DNA from: Candidatus Hydrogenedentota bacterium
GTDB lineage: Bacteria; Hydrogenedentota; Hydrogenedentia; Hydrogenedentales; SLHB01
Assembly: GCA_020848835.1 (NCBI GenBank)
Contig: JADLHJ010000044.1
Span: 1 to 64,000 of the forward strand
Direction of reading: 5' to 3'
DNA length: 64,000 bases
Shown: in pieces, positions 30,193 to 39,048 of the stretch
How the letters are laid out: each line of letters opens with the position of its first letter
Numbering within the stretch: the stretch's first letter is position 1
The notes under the pieces: model-generated
What the model was told of the DNA's origin: nothing
The model's database searches: none
What the model saw: the letters and a program-made list of their open reading frames with translations, nothing else
Position numbers and translations under genes: made by a program

Positions 30193-33100
30193 ATGCACGA
30201 TAAAAGCCGGTCCATTCTTTTTGGCATTTTGGCGATCCAGCTTCGCGGCATCTCCGCACAGCAGTTGTTGGGTTACACGGCGGAATCCACGAGCGCCGCG
30301 TCATATGACTTGGGTGCGCGGCTCGTTCGAGACAATCTCATCACGCAGGCAGATTGCGATCAGATCGAGAGCCTCATTGACGATGCCATTCGCGCGCACG
30401 GCGGTGATATTGGGCAAACGCTGGAGAGTTTCGGGGCAGACGAATTCATCGCTGGTATTCATCCTGATACATCATCGTCCGATAAGGAGCCTGGCCCCGA
30501 TTCACTCACCCTAAAATTCGATCGTGAGGCCTACCGTGAAGGCGGCTTGCTGAGTAATCCCGGTGTTGAAGAAACTCCCGGGCGCTACACGCTGCAGGGT
30601 GAATACGCGCGGGGCGGCGTGGGCCGGGTGCTGCTGGTGCACGACGAACATTTAGGCCGGGACGTCGCACTGAAAGAACTGTTGCCCTTGCCTGCCGAAG
30701 CGGCGGACTCACCGACGCCAGTTCGTATCAGCATGTCCAAGCTTTCGCGCTTCCTGCAGGAAGCGCGCATCACCGGCCAACTCGAACATCCCTCCATCGT
30801 GCCCGTCTACGAACTTGGCCGTCGTCGCGACGGTTCGCTGTATTACACCATGAAGCTTGTGCGTGGTAAGACGATGTCGCAAGTGCTGCGGGACAGTCCG
30901 GCGATTGTCGATCGGCTCTCGATACTTCCCCACTTCCTCGATCTGTGCCATGCGATTGCGTACGCGCACTCGCGCGGCGTGCTGCACCGCGATATCAAAC
31001 CAAGCAATGTGATGATTGGCGAGTTCGGTGAAACAGTCGTGCTCGATTGGGGCCTGGCCAAACTCCGCGGGCAAAACGATGTGCACGCAGGCCCGTTCGC
31101 GGAGGCGCTGCAACAGGGTGCGCAAAATAATGAGTATGTGCCCGACCCCACGCAATATGGACAAGCGCTGGGCACGCCGTATTACATGTCGCCGGAGCAG
31201 GCGCGTGGCAGACTGGATGCGGTGGACGAGCGAAGCGATGTTTATTCGCTGGGCGCGGTCCTTTATCAGATACTATCCGGAGTCCCTCCGTACAGGGGCG
31301 AATCGCATCGCGACATACTTCGCAAAGTCGTCTCCGAAAAACCGGCGCCGCTATCGGACATCGTGGCCGATGTGCCGGAAGAGCTTGCGGCGATCTGTTC
31401 ACGTGCGCTGAATAAATCGCCCGAACAACGTTATCAATCTGCAAAAGAGTTGGCAGAAGATGTCCGGCGGTATTTGTCCGGGGCATTGGTCGAAGCATAT
31501 CGCTACAGGTTCTCCACGCATCTGCGCCGTTTCTTGCTGCGCCACAAGGCGATCCTTGGGACCACGGCCGCTGCGGTGCTTGCTCTGCTTTCGATCTGGA
31601 CGTATTACAACGTGCACTTGTACCGCGCGCGCGTCGCCGAACGCGAGCAGCGCCTTGCCGCGGAAGAAGCCAACCGAAAACTAAGCTGGGAGAACTACGC
31701 GTCATCTCTTGCCGAGGTTCAGTACTACATCGGCGAGATGAATTGGTCAAAGGGCGAGGAAATACTATTGCGGCAACCGCTCCAGTATCGCGGCTACGAA
31801 TGGGGCATGCTATTGCGTCAGTGTCGGCCCGATGTTTTCGCATTCAAGGACGATGCGCGAAGGGGAATGACGGGTATGCCATTGCGCGCGATCCTTAGTC
31901 CAGATGGAAAATACGTGCTGAACATGCACGATTTCGGCGGCGTGAAGACTGTATTTGACATTGAGCTCGCGGAGGTCACGTACATCAGCAAACCGGATCG
32001 GTTCCTCGGATTTCCCTGGTGTGCCAAGTTCACCAAAGGTCCAAGTGTGTTGACGCTCGCGAAAGACGAGAAAACAGTCGAGCTGTACAACATTCAGACA
32101 GATTCCGTGATTTCGAAATTCGCGGTCACGTCAGGGTGGTTGAATTCGTTTGTGATTTCGAATGATGAATCGCTGGCTGCTGGATATCACACTGAACCTG
32201 CCACGGGCGCGCGCGAACTGGTGATCTGGAGATTTCCCCGCGGCGAAGAACTGCGGCGTGTTTCGCTGAACCCGCTCGAGCCGAATCACTATCAAAATGC
32301 GGGGTGGGGCGTCGCACACGAGACGCCGGATGGAATCGCGCTTGGCTTCCTGCCGGGCGATCGCGGCGTGTTGTGTACAGATACGCACGCGTGCGTGATC
32401 GATGTTGAAAGTGGCTCCCGCACAGAAGTGGCGCCGTGCCGCGCCGGCATCGCGTCATATGCGCAGAAAGCGAATGTGGTGGCGCTATGGGCGCCCGACG
32501 GGACAATGGAGATCTATTCGCTCGATCCCGTCGCGCGGCGCGCGGCATCCACAGACGTCTGGCATGGTATGCGCAATCTCGACATATCCGCTGACGGATC
32601 CTACTTTGGAGTATGCACGGGCCGCACCTGGACGCTATTCGATTCCACGGGCGCAAATGTTCGGTCGTATGACGCGGACATCCTCGGCGTGGAGTCGCTC
32701 GTGTTGAGTCCCAATGGAAAATTCGCCGTGACCTATGGTGCGGAGCTCACTACGAAGTTTTGGGATCTCTCTCACAATCGTGTTCGTGAAACGCGCGCGT
32801 TAGTTCGCGAGAACGGCAGCGAGCACCCACTCCAATTAACCTACAATCCGTGGGCGGGATTTGTGTTCGCAGTAAATCCTGATTCCGATCGCGTCGCCTT
32901 CGGGTTGCCGGGGGGGCAGATTTCCGTCTTCCAGTTGCCCGAAATGAAACTGGATTTGGAATGGACCGCGCACGACGGGCCTGTCACCAGCATCGCCGTG
33001 AGCCCGGATGGCAAGACCATGGTGTCAACATCCGCTGACGGCACCGTAAAAGCGTGGCGGGAAGATCACGAAGGGCCTGTGTGGACGGCGAAGTCGGAGG

Positions 33101-33858
33101 AGATTTCGTTTCCCAAGTGCGCGGCGTATTCGCCCGATGGAACGCGCCTCGCGATTGGCTTTGCACCCGTGCGGCCTACGGGCGAGGCGCCGCGCGAATT
33201 GTGGGTGCCCTTTGGTATGGAAGAGTCTAATAAAAAGACGCGGCACGCGTGGTTCCTCGATCCGGAAACGGGCACGAAAACCGGAGAGCTGGACGATCAC
33301 GTGTACGCGACATCGATGCTCGCGTTTTCGCCGGACGGCAAGACGCTGGTGCGCGGGTCGTGGGGCAGGCCGAACACGGATGAGAAGTCGGTGGAGTTTT
33401 TCGACGGCGTTTCGGGCGCTCGCTTCGAGGGCAACCTGAAGGCGATGGGCTGGGTACACATGGCGGCGTTCGTACCGGGTACAACTCGCGTCGTGTTATT
33501 GGGAACGTCGATGGATCCGGTGTTGTGCGATTGGACTGAACGGCGGGAGGTGTATCGACTCGCACGGCAACGCGTGTTTCAGGTTGCAGCGCACCCCGAT
33601 GGGCGGCGGTTTTTTGCGGTGGACCATTCGCGCGGCCAGGCAGCGATTCATGCCGTGGACGATGGGCGTATCTTGGCAACGCTCGATGACGCCAAAATGC
33701 CGCTAATCATTTCGCCCAATGACAAGCGAGTTTTTGCCGGCAATGGCGAAGGGCAGATGCAAGAGCTCTTCGCGGACGACTGGACCCTCAATGACGAGAA
33801 ATTGCGTGAGGAGCAGCGCATGAAGTACCTGCATGGATTGACCAGCGACGCGAACTAA
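30193..33858 (+). CDS. Membrane Ser/Thr protein kinase with C-terminal WD40-like propeller
   Basis: A 1221-aa Hanks-type kinase. Residues 1-130 form a helical N-terminal region. The kinase domain (about 136-430) shows the glycine loop GEYARGGVGRVLLV, the ATP-binding lysine in VALKELL, the catalytic loop HRDIKPSNVMIGEFGE, DWG in place of the usual DFG (common in planctomycete-type kinases), and the APE-like MSPEQARG. One membrane helix (about 455-475, ILGTTAAAVLALLSIWTYY) anchors it. The C-terminal 700 residues hold WD40-like repeats such as VTSIAVSPDGKTMVSTSADGTVKAW and CAAYSPDGTRLAIGF, likely outside or as a sensor. It sits between propeller genes and may phosphorylate components of this cluster. 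Confidence 0.93.
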   Translation: MHDKSRSILFGILAIQLRGISAQQLLGYTAESTSAASYDLGARLVRDNLITQADCDQIESLIDDAIRAHGGDIGQTLESFGADEFIAGIHPDTSSSDKEPGPDSLTLKFDREAYREGGLLSNPGVEETPGRYTLQGEYARGGVGRVLLVHDEHLGRDVALKELLPLPAEAADSPTPVRISMSKLSRFLQEARITGQLEHPSIVPVYELGRRRDGSLYYTMKLVRGKTMSQVLRDSPAIVDRLSILPHFLDLCHAIAYAHSRGVLHRDIKPSNVMIGEFGETVVLDWGLAKLRGQNDVHAGPFAEALQQGAQNNEYVPDPTQYGQALGTPYYMSPEQARGRLDAVDERSDVYSLGAVLYQILSGVPPYRGESHRDILRKVVSEKPAPLSDIVADVPEELAAICSRALNKSPEQRYQSAKELAEDVRRYLSGALVEAYRYRFSTHLRRFLLRHKAILGTTAAAVLALLSIWTYYNVHLYRARVAEREQRLAAEEANRKLSWENYASSLAEVQYYIGEMNWSKGEEILLRQPLQYRGYEWGMLLRQCRPDVFAFKDDARRGMTGMPLRAILSPDGKYVLNMHDFGGVKTVFDIELAEVTYISKPDRFLGFPWCAKFTKGPSVLTLAKDEKTVELYNIQTDSVISKFAVTSGWLNSFVISNDESLAAGYHTEPATGARELVIWRFPRGEELRRVSLNPLEPNHYQNAGWGVAHETPDGIALGFLPGDRGVLCTDTHACVIDVESGSRTEVAPCRAGIASYAQKANVVALWAPDGTMEIYSLDPVARRAASTDVWHGMRNLDISADGSYFGVCTGRTWTLFDSTGANVRSYDADILGVESLVLSPNGKFAVTYGAELTTKFWDLSHNRVRETRALVRENGSEHPLQLTYNPWAGFVFAVNPDSDRVAFGLPGGQISVFQLPEMKLDLEWTAHDGPVTSIAVSPDGKTMVSTSADGTVKAWREDHEGPVWTAKSEEISFPKCAAYSPDGTRLAIGFAPVRPTGEAPRELWVPFGMEESNKKTRHAWFLDPETGTKTGELDDHVYATSMLAFSPDGKTLVRGSWGRPNTDEKSVEFFDGVSGARFEGNLKAMGWVHMAAFVPGTTRVVLLGTSMDPVLCDWTERREVYRLARQRVFQVAAHPDGRRFFAVDHSRGQAAIHAVDDGRILATLDDAKMPLIISPNDKRVFAGNGEGQMQELFADDWTLNDEKLREEQRMKYLHGLTSDAN

Positions 33859-33999
33859 AACCTTCCGCCATCCGCAAATCGACTTTAGCAACGGGCCTTT
33901 CTTTTGTGGAACCGATCTCGTGTAAACACAATCAATCCGTGTATACTGGCGAACGGTCTGTCCTAATTCGATTTCACGGTGCTTGGCGAGGAGTGTGCC

Positions 34000-35778
34000 A
34001 TGTCTGAAACCACGAACGATGCCAATGATGTGAAGCCTGCCGAGGAGGCCGCTCCGGAGTCCGCGCCGCAAGCTGCGGCCTCGGTCCCGCGAGAACCCGT
34101 GCGGCTTCGTATTGCTCCTGCGATCGCGATCGTCGTGCTGCACTTCGCCGTGCTCGCGTTTACGTTGTATCTCCCCACGGTCATCGGCAATGCCATCGGT
34201 ATCGTGGGTATGCCATTCCTGGCATCGCTGCTTTTGGCGGTATGGTGGCTTGCGGCGAGCCGCGCGCCGTGGCGCGATCGCGCGATTGGCGTTGCAGCGT
34301 TTGTAATCGTCGCAGTGTGGATTGTGATCTCGCAGCAACAGTACCAGGCGCGGATACTCTCCGTTGCCTTGCCCGTGCTCACGACGGGCACAGTGCTAAT
34401 CCTCGCGGCGACGATGCGTTCGCGGTGGGAATCGCAACGCGCTAAGGTGCTGTACTTCTTCATTGCGTGCGCGGTTCTGTTTCCGATGTTTCGCATCGAC
34501 GATGTGGCGGGCAACCTCGCGCCGAACATGTCATGGCGCTGGCGCGCGACGCCTGACGAACTGGTGGTATCGAGCGCAAAGCCCGGTGGCTCCGCGGCCG
34601 TGCCGCAAAAGCCGGGGCCGCAAGATTGGCCAGCGTTTCGCGGTCCCGCGCGCGATGGCGTGTTGCGCGGAGTTGCGATCAACACAGACTGGAACGCAAA
34701 TCCACCCAAGGAGCGTTGGCGCAAGCGCGTGGGTCTCGGTTTCTCGTCGTACGCTGCGATTGGCAATTATCTTTTCACGCAAGAACAGCGCAAGGATGAC
34801 GAAGTCGTCGTGTGCTACGAGGCGGACACGGGCAACGAGGTATGGATCAATTCGCTGCCGGTGCGCTTCGACGAAGCCGTCGGCTCCGGCCCGCGCGCAA
34901 CGCCTACCTTTGAAGACGGCAAACTCTACACGCAGGGCGCGCTGGGTCATCTGCAATGCCTCGACGCGGCGACGGGAAGCACCATCTGGAAAGCCGACAT
35001 TGCAGCGGACACGGAGGCGGGCCTGCCGCAGTGGGGCTTTGCGAGTTCGCCCTTGGTGACTGACAAGCATGTGATCACGTTCACCGGCGGTAAAGGCGAC
35101 AAAGCAGTCATCGCTTACGACAAAGCTACCGGCACGAAAGCATGGTGCGGCGGTGCAACGGCGCCGGGCTATTCCTCCGCGCATCTCGCGACGATTCAGA
35201 ACGTGCCGCAGGTGGTCGTGACAAGCGGGTATGGCGTGCAAGCGTTTGACCCCGCGACGGGCGCTATCCTGTGGGGCAACGAGTGGAAAACGAACATGAA
35301 CCCGCGCGTCGTGCAGCCGATGGTTGTCGATTTCGGACGCGGGATTCTGGTCGGAACCGCGGAAGGCAAGGGCACGCGCTATCTGCAAATCGCACAGTCG
35401 GACTCGGGCTGGAGCGCGACGGAGAAATGGACGACGCGCCAGTTTCGCCCGTACTTCAACGACTACGTGCAGCACAAAGGCTATTGCTACGGGTTCGACG
35501 GCGATGTGCTGACCTGCATCGATTGGGCGACGGGCTATCGCCGGTGGAAAGGCCCGCACTTCGGCGGGCAGTTGTTGTTGATTGAGAATTCCGACGCGCT
35601 GATTGTGCTGTCTGAAAAAGGCGAAGTGGTGCTGGTCAAAACCAACCCCAGCATCTATGAAGAAGTCGCAAAGTTCAAAGCTATCGAGGGCAAGACCTGG
35701 AACCATCCGGTCGTCGCTAATGGAAAACTTTTTGTGCGCAACGCGGAGGAAGCCGCGTGTTACGACTTACCGGCGTAA
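34000..35778 (+). CDS. Membrane-anchored PQQ-type beta-propeller protein, copy 2
   Basis: A 592-aa protein. An acidic cytoplasmic tail (residues 1-35) leads to about four to five membrane helices (35-175: VVLHFAVLAFTLYLP, MPFLASLLLAVWWLAA, AFVIVAVWIVIS, ILSVALPVLTTGTVLI, VLYFFIACAVLFPMF). The rest is a BamB/PQQ-like propeller starting WPAFRGPARDGV, with blades such as CYEADTGNEVWINS, CLDAATGSTIWKADI, YDKATGTKAWCGG and CIDWATGYRRWKG. AGGAG lies 6 bases before the ATG; a TATACT -10-like hexamer is at 33942-33947. It overlaps no gene but the open frame of the next propeller begins inside it; the true start of that gene is 29 bases after this stop. Confidence 0.85.
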   Translation: MSETTNDANDVKPAEEAAPESAPQAAASVPREPVRLRIAPAIAIVVLHFAVLAFTLYLPTVIGNAIGIVGMPFLASLLLAVWWLAASRAPWRDRAIGVAAFVIVAVWIVISQQQYQARILSVALPVLTTGTVLILAATMRSRWESQRAKVLYFFIACAVLFPMFRIDDVAGNLAPNMSWRWRATPDELVVSSAKPGGSAAVPQKPGPQDWPAFRGPARDGVLRGVAINTDWNANPPKERWRKRVGLGFSSYAAIGNYLFTQEQRKDDEVVVCYEADTGNEVWINSLPVRFDEAVGSGPRATPTFEDGKLYTQGALGHLQCLDAATGSTIWKADIAADTEAGLPQWGFASSPLVTDKHVITFTGGKGDKAVIAYDKATGTKAWCGGATAPGYSSAHLATIQNVPQVVVTSGYGVQAFDPATGAILWGNEWKTNMNPRVVQPMVVDFGRGILVGTAEGKGTRYLQIAQSDSGWSATEKWTTRQFRPYFNDYVQHKGYCYGFDGDVLTCIDWATGYRRWKGPHFGGQLLLIENSDALIVLSEKGEVVLVKTNPSIYEEVAKFKAIEGKTWNHPVVANGKLFVRNAEEAACYDLPA

Positions 35779-35807
35779 TCATCGAATTCAATATCGGGAG
35801 TTGCATC

Positions 35808-37160
35808 ATGAGAAACCGAAGTGTAGTGACCTTGTTCTGCGTATTCGCGGTTGTATCTACTGTCGTAAACGCCGAGGCCAATTGGCCGCAGTTTCGTGGG
35901 CCGGAATCGCGCGGTATCGGCGAAGGCGCAAACCTGCCGGACACGTGGTCCACGACCGAGAACATCGCGTGGAAGACGGACATCCCCGGTCGCGGATGGT
36001 CGTCGCCGGTCGTGTGGGACAAGAAGATTTTTCTCACGACGGTCGTAAGCCAGGGCGAAATTGAGGCGGCCAAGAAAGGCCTCTACTTCGGCGGCAATCG
36101 CGACAAGGCGCCGGACACACCGCACTACTGGAAAGTGTATTGCCTCGATCTCGATGGCGGAAAAATGCTGTGGGAAAAACAATTGCATGAGGGCGTTCCC
36201 ACCGCGCCGCGGCATATCAAGAACAGCTATGCGTCGGAGACACCGGTAACGGATGGAAAAAATCTGTTCGTGTACTTCGGTAACGTCGGCGTGTGGTGTC
36301 TCGATTTCGACGGCAAGGTTGTGTGGACCACGCCAATCAAAGAAACGAAGACGGGGAACAATTGGGGAACCTCGAGCTCGCCGGTGGTGCATAAAGACAG
36401 GCTGTATATCGTGAACGACAACGAGGACGAATCCTACTTGCTTGCGCTGGATGCGAAGACGGGCAAGGAATTGTTTCGCAAAGTGCGCGACGAAAAAACG
36501 AACTGGTCAACGCCCTTCGTATGGACTAATGATAAACGCACGGAGATTGTCGTCCCGGGTACGAACAAGGTGCGCTCCTACGATCTCGATGGAAACGAAC
36601 TGTGGTCGTTCTCGGGTATGTCGAGCATTACGATCGCCACGCCGTATCCCGCGGACGGTTTGTTGTATGTAAGCTCGGGTTACGTGATGGACAAGAAACG
36701 CCCGGTGTATGCCATCAAGCCGGGCGCGAGCGGCGACATTACGCTGGCCGACGGCGCGACCTCGAATGAGTTCATCGCGTGGGCGCAACCGCTCGCGGCG
36801 CCGTACAACCCTTCGACGTTGGTATATGGCGACCGCATGTACGTGTTGTATGACCGGGCACAGTTGTCGTGTTACAACTCGAAGGATGGCACTGCGATTT
36901 ACGAGCGGCAAAAATTCCCGGAGAACGCCGGGTTCACGACATCGCCTTGGGCCTATAACGGCAAGGTGTTTTGCCTGAATGAAGACGGTTCGACCTTTGT
37001 GGTGAAGGCTGGCGATTCATTTGAAATTGTTGGCACGAACAAACTCGCGGAGGACGACATGGGCATGGCGTCGCCGGCGATTGTGGGTGACAACTTGATC
37101 ATTCGCACCGCGCCGCGGGTGTACTGCGTTAAGAAGGGCGCAAAGCTGGCAAGTAACTAG
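35808..37160 (+). CDS. Secreted PQQ-type beta-propeller protein, copy 3
   Basis: A 450-aa exported propeller with signal peptide MRNRSVVTLFCVFAVVSTV ending VNA, then NWPQFRGPESRGIGEG, closely parallel to the propeller at 28811 (WPEFRGPFGNG). Blades: CLDLDGGKMLWEKQL, CLDFDGKVVWTTPI, ALDAKTGKELFRKV, SYDLDGNELWSF, and CYNSKDGTAIYE. The order of segments (opening, WSTTENIAWKTDIPGRGWSSPVV) aligns with SESENVAWKTEIPPYGWSTPVV of copy 1, so these two are tandem-cluster paralogues. GGGAG lies 7 bases before the ATG at 35808. Last gene of the plus-strand cluster; an inverted repeat follows. Confidence 0.88.
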   Translation: MRNRSVVTLFCVFAVVSTVVNAEANWPQFRGPESRGIGEGANLPDTWSTTENIAWKTDIPGRGWSSPVVWDKKIFLTTVVSQGEIEAAKKGLYFGGNRDKAPDTPHYWKVYCLDLDGGKMLWEKQLHEGVPTAPRHIKNSYASETPVTDGKNLFVYFGNVGVWCLDFDGKVVWTTPIKETKTGNNWGTSSSPVVHKDRLYIVNDNEDESYLLALDAKTGKELFRKVRDEKTNWSTPFVWTNDKRTEIVVPGTNKVRSYDLDGNELWSFSGMSSITIATPYPADGLLYVSSGYVMDKKRPVYAIKPGASGDITLADGATSNEFIAWAQPLAAPYNPSTLVYGDRMYVLYDRAQLSCYNSKDGTAIYERQKFPENAGFTTSPWAYNGKVFCLNEDGSTFVVKAGDSFEIVGTNKLAEDDMGMASPAIVGDNLIIRTAPRVYCVKKGAKLASN

Positions 37161-37171
37161 ATTTCTTAGTA

Positions 37172-37244
37172 CGTGCTCCTGCTCGTCATTGTGCTCGCAC
37201 TCGATATTCGATTGGGATCGATTACGATGACGAGCAGGAGCACG
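37172..37244. repeat. Perfect 18-bp inverted repeat between convergent genes
   Basis: CGTGCTCCTGCTCGTCAT (37172-37189) and its exact reverse complement (37227-37244) flank a 37-base spacer. The CGAGCACG motif continues just beyond each arm. It fills the gap between the convergent propeller and acetyltransferase genes. Without a T-run it is a poor terminator; it looks like another dispersed palindromic element. Confidence 0.8.
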
Positions 37245-37274
37245 AGCACGTTGCGCTTGCAGAACTAAAACCCG

Positions 37275-37796
37275 CTAATCGATTCCCACATTAGCGCTGC
37301 GTCTTTCGAGCAAGACTACATTGCGCCACGCGCCGTTGAGCTTGCCGAGGCGTTCGCGCATGCCGACTTGACGAAACCCGCATTTGGTGTGCAGCGCGAT
37401 GCTGATGGTGTTCTCTGGGAAGATGCCGGCCTGAAGCGTCCAGATGCCGTGGCGCTCGGATTCGGCAATGAGCGCGGCGAGCAACGCATGACCGACGCCT
37501 TGGCTGCGCGCGCGTTCCGCGATGTAGATGCTGACCTCGGCGACGCCGCTGTATGCCGCACGCGCGGAATAGGGCCCCAGCGCCGCCCATCCAATCACCT
37601 CGTCTTCGCGGCGCGCGACCAGCCGGCAATGCGGGAGATGGCGCGCATTCCAGACTTCCCAGCTTGGCGGCACCGTTTCGATTGTGGCGTTGCCCGTGGC
37701 GATGCCTTCACCGTAAATAGCGCGCACAGCCTCCCAGTCGGCGACTTTCATCTCGCCGATAGTGAAGGATACGGTGACAGACTGCGCTATAACCAT
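37275..37796 (-). CDS. GNAT-family N-acetyltransferase (phosphinothricin acetyltransferase-like)
   Basis: A 173-aa acetyltransferase. It has ADWEAVRAIYGEGIATGNATIET near the start, the typical opening of the phosphinothricin/methionine-sulfone acetyltransferase group, then VIGWAALGPYSARAAYSGVAEVSIYI and the acetyl-CoA-binding loop ARSQGVGHALLAALI (Q/RxxGxG/A), and ALHTKCGFRQVGMRERLG at the end. Members acetylate the amino group of small amino-acid analogues; the natural substrate here is unknown. I start at the ATG of 37796 because GGAG lies 5 bases upstream; the open frame runs 68 codons further without similarity. Divergent from the TlpA-like gene across a 258-base gap in which I see no clear promoter. 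Confidence 0.9.
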   Translation of the reverse strand: MVIAQSVTVSFTIGEMKVADWEAVRAIYGEGIATGNATIETVPPSWEVWNARHLPHCRLVARREDEVIGWAALGPYSARAAYSGVAEVSIYIAERARSQGVGHALLAALIAESERHGIWTLQAGIFPENTISIALHTKCGFRQVGMRERLGKLNGAWRNVVLLERRSANVGID

Positions 37797-38054
37797 CGAA
37801 ACTCCAACCAACGTGGAGCAATATTTTACGGGGTGCGCGGCGAAGTAGCAAATACCTGACGGACACGCCTGGTCTCGCTTCCCAATCGCAAATGCAGTCG
37901 CGGCAATACGTTCTAAATGAACCGAAGATTGGCCGCCGACCTTCAGAGTTAACTCCGGTCCTCTGACATGAAACGGCACCCGCCCCGGATGTATTATCAA
38001 TAGCGTCTAGGCTGCACAAAATAAGATAGACCCGCCAGAGGAGGCCCGACTTCC

Positions 38055-38984
38055 ATGAAACGCATACTCCACTTAATCGTTGCTACCGCCTTGTTGGTCG
38101 TGGCGCCGTTCGCGCAGGCGCAGGAACTCGGCTCCCCCGCGCCTGCCTTGTCAATCGATCAATGGATTAAGGGCGGTCCCGTAAACGTCGCCCCTGGCGA
38201 CAAGGTCTACGTCGTCGAATTCTGGGCAACCTGGTGCCCGCCCTGCCGCAAGAGCATTCCGCACCTCACCGAGCTGCAAAAGAAGTTCAAGGACAAAGGT
38301 GTCGTCGTTGTCGGCGTTTCCCGCGAGGGGGCCGATGAGGTTCGCCCATTCGTTGAAGATAAAGGCGCGGAAATGGATTATGCGGTCGCCACCGACAAGG
38401 ACGGGGAAACAAGCGCGAAGTATATGGACGCCTTTAAGCAGGAAGGCATTCCCGCTGCGTTTGTCGTGGACAAGCAGGGCAAGATCGTCTGGGTCGGCCA
38501 TCCAATGGATGGGCTGGACCTTGTTGTCGAAGAAGTCGTGAACGGCACGTATAGCGTGGAGAAGACCAAGGCCCGTGAGGCAAAGCGCGAAGAAATGCGC
38601 GGCGCCGCAATGAAAATTAATGAAGCGCTGCAGGCGCAAGACAAGGAGAAGCTGTCCGCCGCTTCGGAAGCGTTCTTCACGAATTATCCCGATGAAGGCG
38701 ACATGCTCAATCAAGTCGCCTGGATTCTCCTCACGCATGACAACAAGGAACTACACAATTATCCGCTCGCACTGAAGATTTCAAAGGCGGCCGTGGAAGC
38801 GACCAAGTGGAAGAACTACGCCGCGGTTGATACCTACGCGCGCGCGCTATTCGAAACCGGCGATGTGAAGGGCGCGATCGAAACGCAAGAGAAAGCCGTC
38901 GCCTCCGCAACGGATGAGGAGGACAAGGCGGAACTTCAGGAAGCGCTGGACAAATACAAGAAGGCGGCGGCCGAAAAGGTGTAA
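38055..38984 (+). CDS. TlpA/ResA-like periplasmic thioredoxin-fold protein
   Basis: A 309-aa exported redox protein. Signal peptide MKRILHLIVATALLVVAPFA ending QAQ; thioredoxin-like domain (about residues 28-180) with VVEFWATWCPPCRKSIPHL, the CPPC redox motif characteristic of TlpA/ResA proteins, and the cis-proline segment GIPAAFVVDKQGKIVWVGHP. The C-terminal 130 residues are helical and TPR-like (LNQVAWILLTHDNKELHNYPLALKISKAA, VDTYARALFETGDVKGAI), suggesting protein binding. GAGGAGG lies about 10 bases before the ATG. Possible roles: disulfide reduction for cytochrome maturation or secreted-protein quality control. Confidence 0.92.
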   Translation: MKRILHLIVATALLVVAPFAQAQELGSPAPALSIDQWIKGGPVNVAPGDKVYVVEFWATWCPPCRKSIPHLTELQKKFKDKGVVVVGVSREGADEVRPFVEDKGAEMDYAVATDKDGETSAKYMDAFKQEGIPAAFVVDKQGKIVWVGHPMDGLDLVVEEVVNGTYSVEKTKAREAKREEMRGAAMKINEALQAQDKEKLSAASEAFFTNYPDEGDMLNQVAWILLTHDNKELHNYPLALKISKAAVEATKWKNYAAVDTYARALFETGDVKGAIETQEKAVASATDEEDKAELQEALDKYKKAAAEKV

Positions 38985-39048
38985 GGTTTACGGCCCGCGC
39001 CGCGAGGTGCTATATTTTCGAGATTCGGCTTACGGGTAGGACTCTCGA

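Noticed and set aside
28811..37160. True PQQ-dependent dehydrogenases
   Set aside because: The three propellers share the blade pattern but lack recognisable PQQ ligands, heme motifs or a catalytic aspartate, so they are called only PQQ-type propellers.
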